Source of the DNA: Bog-756 sp052143895
Lineage (GTDB): Bacteria; Actinomycetota; Acidimicrobiia; Acidimicrobiales; RAAP-2
Length of the DNA: 19,996 nucleotides
Direction: 5' to 3'
NCBI GenBank assembly: GCA_052143895.1
Contig: JBKQRT010000200.1
Span: 1 to 19,996, forward strand
Under the pieces are notes generated by a model. The model did no database searches and was not told the DNA's origin. It worked only from the letters and a program-made list of their open reading frames with translations. The position numbers were made by a program, and so were the translations under genes. Every line of letters begins with the position of its first letter. Position 1 is the stretch's first letter. Below are positions 16,488-19,996 of the stretch, one piece after another.

Positions 16488-17969
16488 ATGCGGCGGCTGG
16501 GTTTGATGTCTCTGTGCATCGCATCCGTCTTGGTGTTCGCGGTGGGCTCCGGCGTCAGTGCCGCTGCCTCTGCCGCAGTCGTCAACCCGTCGGCGCCTGT
16601 CCCGGAAGACACCGGCGGCATCAACTTCCTCGGACCGGTCCTGGCCCACGAGGAGTCGCCGACCTACACCGTTTCGCGCGATGACGGCCTGAGCGTGGCT
16701 CTGCCCAATGGCGGGGACCTGTGGGTGTTCGGCGACACAGGGGAGTACACGTTCAACGGTACATGGACCCTCAGTGGCTTCATCCCTGGCAGTACCGCCG
16801 CCGAAGGGCCCACGGTGCCGGGACGGTCGCCGTCCTCATTGGACGAAGTCAATGTCGGACAGTCGCTGGCCGCGAGCAACCAACCGGCCCAGTTCATCCC
16901 GACGCCCGACAACGTGTACCTGCCGGACGGCAGCGGAAGACTCTGTACCCGAGCCAACGGTGCCACGGGCTCGGAGCGCTGGGCCACCGGCCTGGCGCTC
17001 ATGCCCGACGCGGTCAACGTCCTGGTCACCTATGTCGACGTCTGTGTCATGTCCTCGGTCGACTATCAGGTGGAGGGCTGGGGGTTCATGGAGTTCGACC
17101 CGGAGACGAATGGGATCTCGATCGACCCGTTCGACGTCTTTCCGCCGGCAGTGACCGGCGCACAACTTCCAGGGGAATCTACGTTCTCGTCGCCGGTCGT
17201 TGCCGAGGGGAACGTGACGCTGTTCTCGTCAACGTGCACGGCTCTCTTCGTCGTCTGTTCGTCGGGGAATGTCTTCGCGACGTCGCTTCCTGCCACTGTA
17301 GCTTCGCTCGTGCAGCCTGACTCGTACGTCCCCCGGGAAGTCCCGACCGATGGTGGCGCGCCGTGGCAACCACTCTCGGTTTCGGTGGCAGCGTATCCGG
17401 GCGCCGGCCTGCGGCTCATCGAACAGACATCGATTGGAGGAGCCTTCGCTGTGTTCACCGCTCCGACGGCATCGGGGCCATGGAGCCAGGTGGTGACCGG
17501 AACGCTGCCGGGCTGCCAGAATCCGCTCCAATCGTTCTGTTACACCTTCGTGGGACATCCCGAGCTCAGCGACTCGTCGCAGCTGCTCATCTCGTACTTC
17601 AAGCCGGACTGTGGACCGGACGATGCGGCCGGCCATCTCGTCCTGGCCTCCGTTCCTCTCGCCGGTCCGACGCTCGACGATGCATCGAGCTCCGGATCGA
17701 TCCTGGCCTGCGGCGCCTCTGGCAACGGCTACTGGGAGGTCGCCTCCGACGGCGGCATCTTCTCGTTCGGTGACGCCGGCTTCCACGGGTCGATGGGTGG
17801 CACCCCTCTCAACCAGCCCATCGTGGGCATGGCCTCGACCCCGGACGGCAACGGCTACTGGGAGGTCGCCTCCGACGGCGGCATCTTCTCGTTCGGTGAC
17901 GCCGGCTTCCACGGGTCAATGGGTGGCACCCGTCTCAACCAGCCCATCGTGGGCATGGGCTCCTGGTAG
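16488..17969 (+). CDS. Secreted DUF4185-like protein with C-terminal GYWEVASDGG repeats
   Basis: The product has 493 residues. It begins with a signal peptide (MRRLGLMSLCIASVLVFAVG, probable cleavage near VSAAASA). The body (about 40-400) is beta-rich, with GDLWVFGDTGEYTF near the start; this resembles the DUF4185 / five-bladed propeller type of extracellular protein, but the assignment is tentative. Cysteine pairs (CTALFVVC, CQNPLQSFC) suggest extracytoplasmic disulfides. Residues 412-493 are two 42-residue repeats (NGYWEVASDGGIFSFGDAGF...LNQPIVGM), a repeat usually found in longer arrays on actinobacterial surface proteins. The start ATG 16488 has AGAGG six bases upstream; in-frame starts at 16404 and 16467 are less suited to a signal peptide. 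The array ends abruptly with GMGSW. Confidence 0.78.
   Translation: MRRLGLMSLCIASVLVFAVGSGVSAAASAAVVNPSAPVPEDTGGINFLGPVLAHEESPTYTVSRDDGLSVALPNGGDLWVFGDTGEYTFNGTWTLSGFIPGSTAAEGPTVPGRSPSSLDEVNVGQSLAASNQPAQFIPTPDNVYLPDGSGRLCTRANGATGSERWATGLALMPDAVNVLVTYVDVCVMSSVDYQVEGWGFMEFDPETNGISIDPFDVFPPAVTGAQLPGESTFSSPVVAEGNVTLFSSTCTALFVVCSSGNVFATSLPATVASLVQPDSYVPREVPTDGGAPWQPLSVSVAAYPGAGLRLIEQTSIGGAFAVFTAPTASGPWSQVVTGTLPGCQNPLQSFCYTFVGHPELSDSSQLLISYFKPDCGPDDAAGHLVLASVPLAGPTLDDASSSGSILACGASGNGYWEVASDGGIFSFGDAGFHGSMGGTPLNQPIVGMASTPDGNGYWEVASDGGIFSFGDAGFHGSMGGTRLNQPIVGMGSW
17721..17969 (+). repeat. Near-identical 126-bp tandem coding repeat, two copies
   Basis: Copy 1 spans 17721-17846 and copy 2 spans 17847-17969. 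Over the first 110 or so bases they differ at only two positions (TCG/TCA, CCT/CGT); copy 2 then diverges into GGCTCCTGG-TAG. Synonymous sites are conserved, so the duplication or homogenisation is recent. Confidence 0.9.
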
Positions 17970-18287
17970 CCCCGCGAGGCACTGCTCGCGTCGCCGTCGT
18001 CGAGGACGACCTACTCGAGGTCACGCCGACGGGCATGCTCGTCGGTGAGCGATCCGCCAGAGCGCCGACACGTGCCCTGACCGGGTCCGACGCCACCGCC
18101 TCCCGCTTCCTTCGTTGCAAGTGGCGCTTCTGCGGCCTGCCCTGCCGTGCGGGTGCCGTGTTGTGTCGCCGAGGGCCGTGGCCTCTCTCCCAATCGCAAC
18201 GAGTGGAGGTCCTGGGACGGTACTCGAACCTCACCGAACTGCGCCGAGACCTCCGACAACAAGTCGTCTTGGCGCTTCAGGTACAAG
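17970..18287. other. Non-coding or eroded stretch
   Basis: Open frames exist on both strands, but none has recognisable domains or a convincing ribosome binding site. Codon-position bias is weaker than in neighbouring genes. I can name nothing here. Confidence 0.4.
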
Positions 18288-18723
18288 ATGTCCGCCATGG
18301 TGGGCGTGCCTGAGGTCGGGTCCGCTGATGATGTCGGGCCGAAGCTCAGCTACCGGATGGCGCTCCGCGCGCTGACAGACGACCTCACGGAGCGATCGGT
18401 CTCCATGCTCGACGCGATGGCGTTGGACGGATTCCGGTGAAGGAGCTCATCAACGACCGGTCATTCTCCAACAAGGCGCCGGAGCAGTGGGGCGACCGGC
18501 TGCTCGAGCGAGGCATCAGCGGGGCTCTCGACGTTAGCCAGAACTGCGAGGCCCCCTACTGGATCGCCGCACCCAGGTCGAGTGGGCGAAGATGCTGAGC
18601 CGACGCTCCCGGTCAGACGATGACCGCTCTGCGACAGCGATGCTGACGATCGCCCTCGATAGCACCCGACAGTGTGGATTCGCCACACTGTCGGGTGCCG
18701 AACGGGAGCAATGCCATCGTTGA
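18288..18723 (+). pseudogene. Probable frameshifted gene relic of unknown function
   Basis: Three consecutive segments with coding-like third-position GC lie in three different frames. The first is ATG 18288 to TGA 18440 (contains KLSYRMALRALTDDL, ends MALDGFR). The second is GTG 18437 to TGA 18598 (begins VKELINDRSFSNKAPEQWGD). The third is coding-like from about 18556 to TGA 18723 (LLDRRTQVEWAKMLSRRSRS). The first junction is a GTGA overlap, so segments 1 and 2 could instead be two small coupled genes. The second junction coincides with a run of five C (18551-18555), a typical indel site. I do not recognise the family. A perfect hairpin (18662-18698) lies inside the third segment, so true coding may stop before it. 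Confidence 0.35.
18662..18698. terminator. Perfect 16-bp inverted repeat with 5-nt loop
   Basis: The arms 18662-18677 (GCACCCGACAGTGTGG) and 18683-18698 are exact reverse complements around ATTCG. There is no T-tract. It lies between the plus-strand relic and the minus-strand DUF1059 gene, so a bidirectional terminator is the likeliest role; a mobile-element end or protein-binding palindrome is the alternative. Confidence 0.6.
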
Positions 18724-18816
18724 TCCCGCCCGTCCGATAGCCGGCCGACGCTGCTCGCAGGAGATGACCAACCGTCTAAATCGCACAGTGCTCGTCCCGC
18801 ACGGATAGCGGCCTGG

Positions 18817-18996
18817 TCACTCGGCTTTCAACATCGCACGGATCTGGTCACGGAGCTCGGGACCATCGATGTGGCCATGAACATCGGCAGCATGCATGGC
18901 CGCCGCCCTCACCACCTCTTCTTCTTCGCCAGCGATGGTGAGTGTGCAACCACTCTCACTCGGCATCTCTCGACAATCGGCAACCTTACGGGTCAT
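18817..18996 (-). CDS. DUF1059 family small protein
   Basis: This 59-residue protein begins MTRKVADCREMPSESGC and continues TLTIAGEEEEVVRAA, with a GPELRDQIRAMLKAE tail. It matches the DUF1059 pattern: a short beta-strand start with two Cys, here C8 and C17, an acidic segment (GEEEEVV), then a helix containing the H/D-rich AMHAADVHGH and an ELRD-x-IRAML ending. The start ATG 18996 has an excellent GGAGG seven bases upstream. It is the last member of a leftward run with the SnoaL-like and cupin genes, 93 bp after the former. DUF1059 proteins have no established biochemical role, although the two Cys and the His could bind a metal. Translation is well supported by the ribosome binding site and the family match. 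Confidence 0.85.
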   Translation of the reverse strand: MTRKVADCREMPSESGCTLTIAGEEEEVVRAAAMHAADVHGHIDGPELRDQIRAMLKAE

Positions 18997-19089
18997 ATGG
19001 GCCTCCTCCGACTTGCTTATGGATCTCCGGCGGGATGCGCACCATCATGCGGCGTGCGCTATGGCGATTCTCTTGCCATGAGTCACTGA

Positions 19090-19428
19090 TCAGCCCTTGA
19101 CGTAGGAAAGCTTCTCCGCCACCCTGCCATCGCGCACCCGGAACACGTCCACCCCACGGACGTGTCCCCCTTCCCATGAATAGCGCCACAGTTGCACCAC
19201 TCGATCACCGGAGGCGAAGGTCTCCTCGGCATCGAAGCGGGCGTTGCGGTCGTCGAAGATCGTTTGCCACGCCTTGCGGATGGCGTCGCGGCCGACATGG
19301 CGGATGCCGTCGGGAGCAGGGCCGGTACTGTCGAAGACGCAGTCGGCAGTGATGAGCGCGAGGGTCGCGTTCAGGTCGTGGGCTGCCCAAGCCGCGCCGA
19401 ACGCGCCAACTGATTCGAGCGGATTCAT
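19090..19428 (-). CDS. SnoaL-like / NTF2-fold protein
   Basis: This 112-residue protein has the compact NTF2-like cone fold of the SnoaL group: an N-terminal helix with AFGAAWAAHDLNATLALI, then TADCVFDSTG, IRHVGRDAIRKAWQTIF, and C-terminal strands VVQLWRYSW, VRGVDVFRVRDGRVAEKLSYVKG. Members are small cyclases, isomerases or binding proteins; residues cannot identify the substrate. ATG 19428 is preceded by GGAG eight bases upstream and fits the domain boundary; an in-frame extension to 19518 would run into the cupin gene. The cupin gene ends 23 bp upstream, so the two are almost certainly one operon. Confidence 0.9.
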   Translation of the reverse strand: MNPLESVGAFGAAWAAHDLNATLALITADCVFDSTGPAPDGIRHVGRDAIRKAWQTIFDDRNARFDAEETFASGDRVVQLWRYSWEGGHVRGVDVFRVRDGRVAEKLSYVKG

Positions 19429-19451
19429 TCCTGGTGCTCCGTCTACCCGGC

Positions 19452-19805
19452 CTACTTGGCGTAGTTGCTGGCGCCGTACCAGTCCACCGTTACGACCGGC
19501 TCGTTCCCAATCACCCACGCGTCATGCCCGCTCGGCAGCGAGGTGATGTCCCCCGGGCCGGCTTCGATCTCGGTGCCGTCGGCCATGCAGATGGCCAAGC
19601 ATCCGCTGACGTGGTATTGGAAGTGGGGAGCCTCGCAGCTTTCGGTCCCGGCGATCGGCTTCACATCGTTGGACCAGCGCCACCCGGGCTCGAACACGAG
19701 CCGACCGACCTCGCCGTCACCGATCTTGACGATTTCGGCCCGGCCGTTTGGAAAATCCCGGGTCTCATCGGGAGATTGGAAGCTTCGATGCTCAGTTGTT
19801 TGCAT
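19452..19805 (-). CDS. Small single-domain cupin protein
   Basis: This 117-residue protein has a typical cupin barrel. Strand VGRLVFEPGWRWS leads into motif 1 (APHFQYHVSG, with H61 and H65), ADGTEIEAGPGDITSLPSGHDAWV forms motif 2 (H94), and VTVDWYGASNYAK ends the protein. H61, H65 and H94 are candidate metal ligands, but the canonical motif-1 Glu is not obvious, so the metal site may be atypical. Such proteins range from small-molecule sensors to dioxygenases or isomerases. ATG 19805 has GGAG seven bases upstream. It is the first gene of the leftward cupin-SnoaL-DUF1059 cluster. The 21-bp tandem duplication lies 10 bp or more upstream of its start. Confidence 0.9.
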   Translation of the reverse strand: MQTTEHRSFQSPDETRDFPNGRAEIVKIGDGEVGRLVFEPGWRWSNDVKPIAGTESCEAPHFQYHVSGCLAICMADGTEIEAGPGDITSLPSGHDAWVIGNEPVVTVDWYGASNYAK

Positions 19806-19814
19806 ACCGATTCT

Positions 19815-19860
19815 CCGATCTGGCCTGGATGGCGCCCGATCTGGCCTGGATGGCGCCCGA
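19815..19860. repeat. 21-bp tandem duplication upstream of the cupin gene
   Basis: Two exact copies (19815-19835 and 19836-19856) of a unit containing GATCTGGCCTGGATGGCG are followed by a 4-base start of a third. It lies in the probable 5' leader of the cupin operon. No palindrome is obvious inside the unit. Confidence 0.9.
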
Positions 19861-19882
19861 GACGTTCCCCATAGGAGTATCC

Positions 19883-19900
19883 TTACTTACTAGTAGGTCA
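19883..19900. promoter_or_regulatory. Putative TetR operator, TACTAGTA-centred palindrome
   Basis: The perfect 8-bp core TACTAGTA (19888-19895) extends to an imperfect 18-bp inverted repeat with matched pairs at positions 86/97, 85/98 and 83/100 of the 19800s and 19900. It lies between the divergent cupin and TetR genes. TTGACC and TTGACT hexamers on the minus strand (19901-19896, 19907-19902) overlap or adjoin it and could be -35 elements of the cupin operon, but no good -10 was found. Confidence 0.5.
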
Positions 19901-19919
19901 AAGTCAACGGTGAGGTGAC

Positions 19920-19996
19920 GTGGCAAAGAAGCAACTCTCGAGCGAACCCGGCACCGCGGCACAGGTCTTGGACGTAGCCGAGCGCCTTGTCCAGAG
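19920..19996 (+). CDS. TetR-family transcriptional regulator (3' partial)
   Basis: Only the first 25 or so residues are in the window. They begin VAKKQLSSEPGTAAQ and continue LDVAERLVQ, which is the first helix of a TetR DNA-binding domain; the turn and recognition helix lie beyond the right edge. The GTG start at 19920 is preceded by GGTGAGGTGAC, giving a usable GAGG four to five bases upstream. The gene is divergent from the cupin-SnoaL-DUF1059 run and shares its intergenic palindrome, so it is the probable local regulator. The ligand-binding domain cannot be judged. Confidence 0.82.
   Translation, partial: MAKKQLSSEPGTAAQVLDVAERLVQ

Noticed and set aside
16316..16624. Upstream extension of the transposase frame to 16624
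   Set aside because: It has no similarity to IS proteins and overlaps the signal peptide and ribosome binding site of the secreted plus-strand gene.
17990..18020. VAVVEDDLLEV resembling the start of a response-regulator receiver domain
   Set aside because: No further receiver motifs (phosphorylated Asp, Thr, Lys) follow in any frame, so it is too short to support.

Overview
The window is very GC-rich, and its real genes carry the strong third-position GC bias of a high-GC actinobacterium. Several gene types fit this: a SARP/AfsR-type regulator, a DUF35 and SCP-x-type thiolase pair, and several TetR regulators. The GYWEVASDGGIFSFGDA-type repeat at 17721-17969 is, from memory, frequent in Acidimicrobiia and relatives, so that class is my best guess. 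This is inference, because no rRNA or marker gene is present. No tRNA, rRNA, CRISPR array or complete mobile element was found.

Left part (1-9744), mostly intact metabolic and regulatory genes: a DUF35 Zn-ribbon/OB protein cut by the left edge overlaps an SCP-x-type thiolase by GTGA. A large SARP-NB-ARC regulator follows. A 386-bp gap holds a perfect 14-bp hairpin and a 14-bp tandem repeat. Next come a phytanoyl-CoA dioxygenase-like oxygenase and, convergent to it, a TetR regulator and GT39-type membrane glycosyltransferase operon. The TetR gene has a well-formed promoter whose 17-bp spacer is itself a palindrome, and its mRNA is probably leaderless. A YghZ-type aldo/keto reductase closes this part.

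Middle part (9745-17969), mainly exported proteins and debris: a decayed secreted fibronectin-III protein in which a conserved Trp position is now an amber codon, a serine beta-lactamase-family lipoprotein, a DUF302 protein, a large secreted GH65 glycosidase with a C-terminal discoidin domain, a truncated and internally duplicated insertion-sequence transposase fragment, and a secreted DUF4185-like protein ending in two almost identical 42-residue repeats.

Right part (17970-19996): a probable frameshifted gene relic (18288-18723) containing a perfect 16-bp hairpin, then a compact leftward cluster (cupin, SnoaL-like, and a 59-residue DUF1059 protein). It is transcribed divergently from a TetR-family regulator cut by the right edge. 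The shared intergenic region has a TACTAGTA-centred palindrome and a 21-bp tandem duplication, so local TetR control of the cluster is the simplest reading. I see no convincing wholly new system. The best leads are the TetR promoter/operator at 8301-8329, the cupin-SnoaL-DUF1059-TetR cluster, and the relic at 18288-18723.
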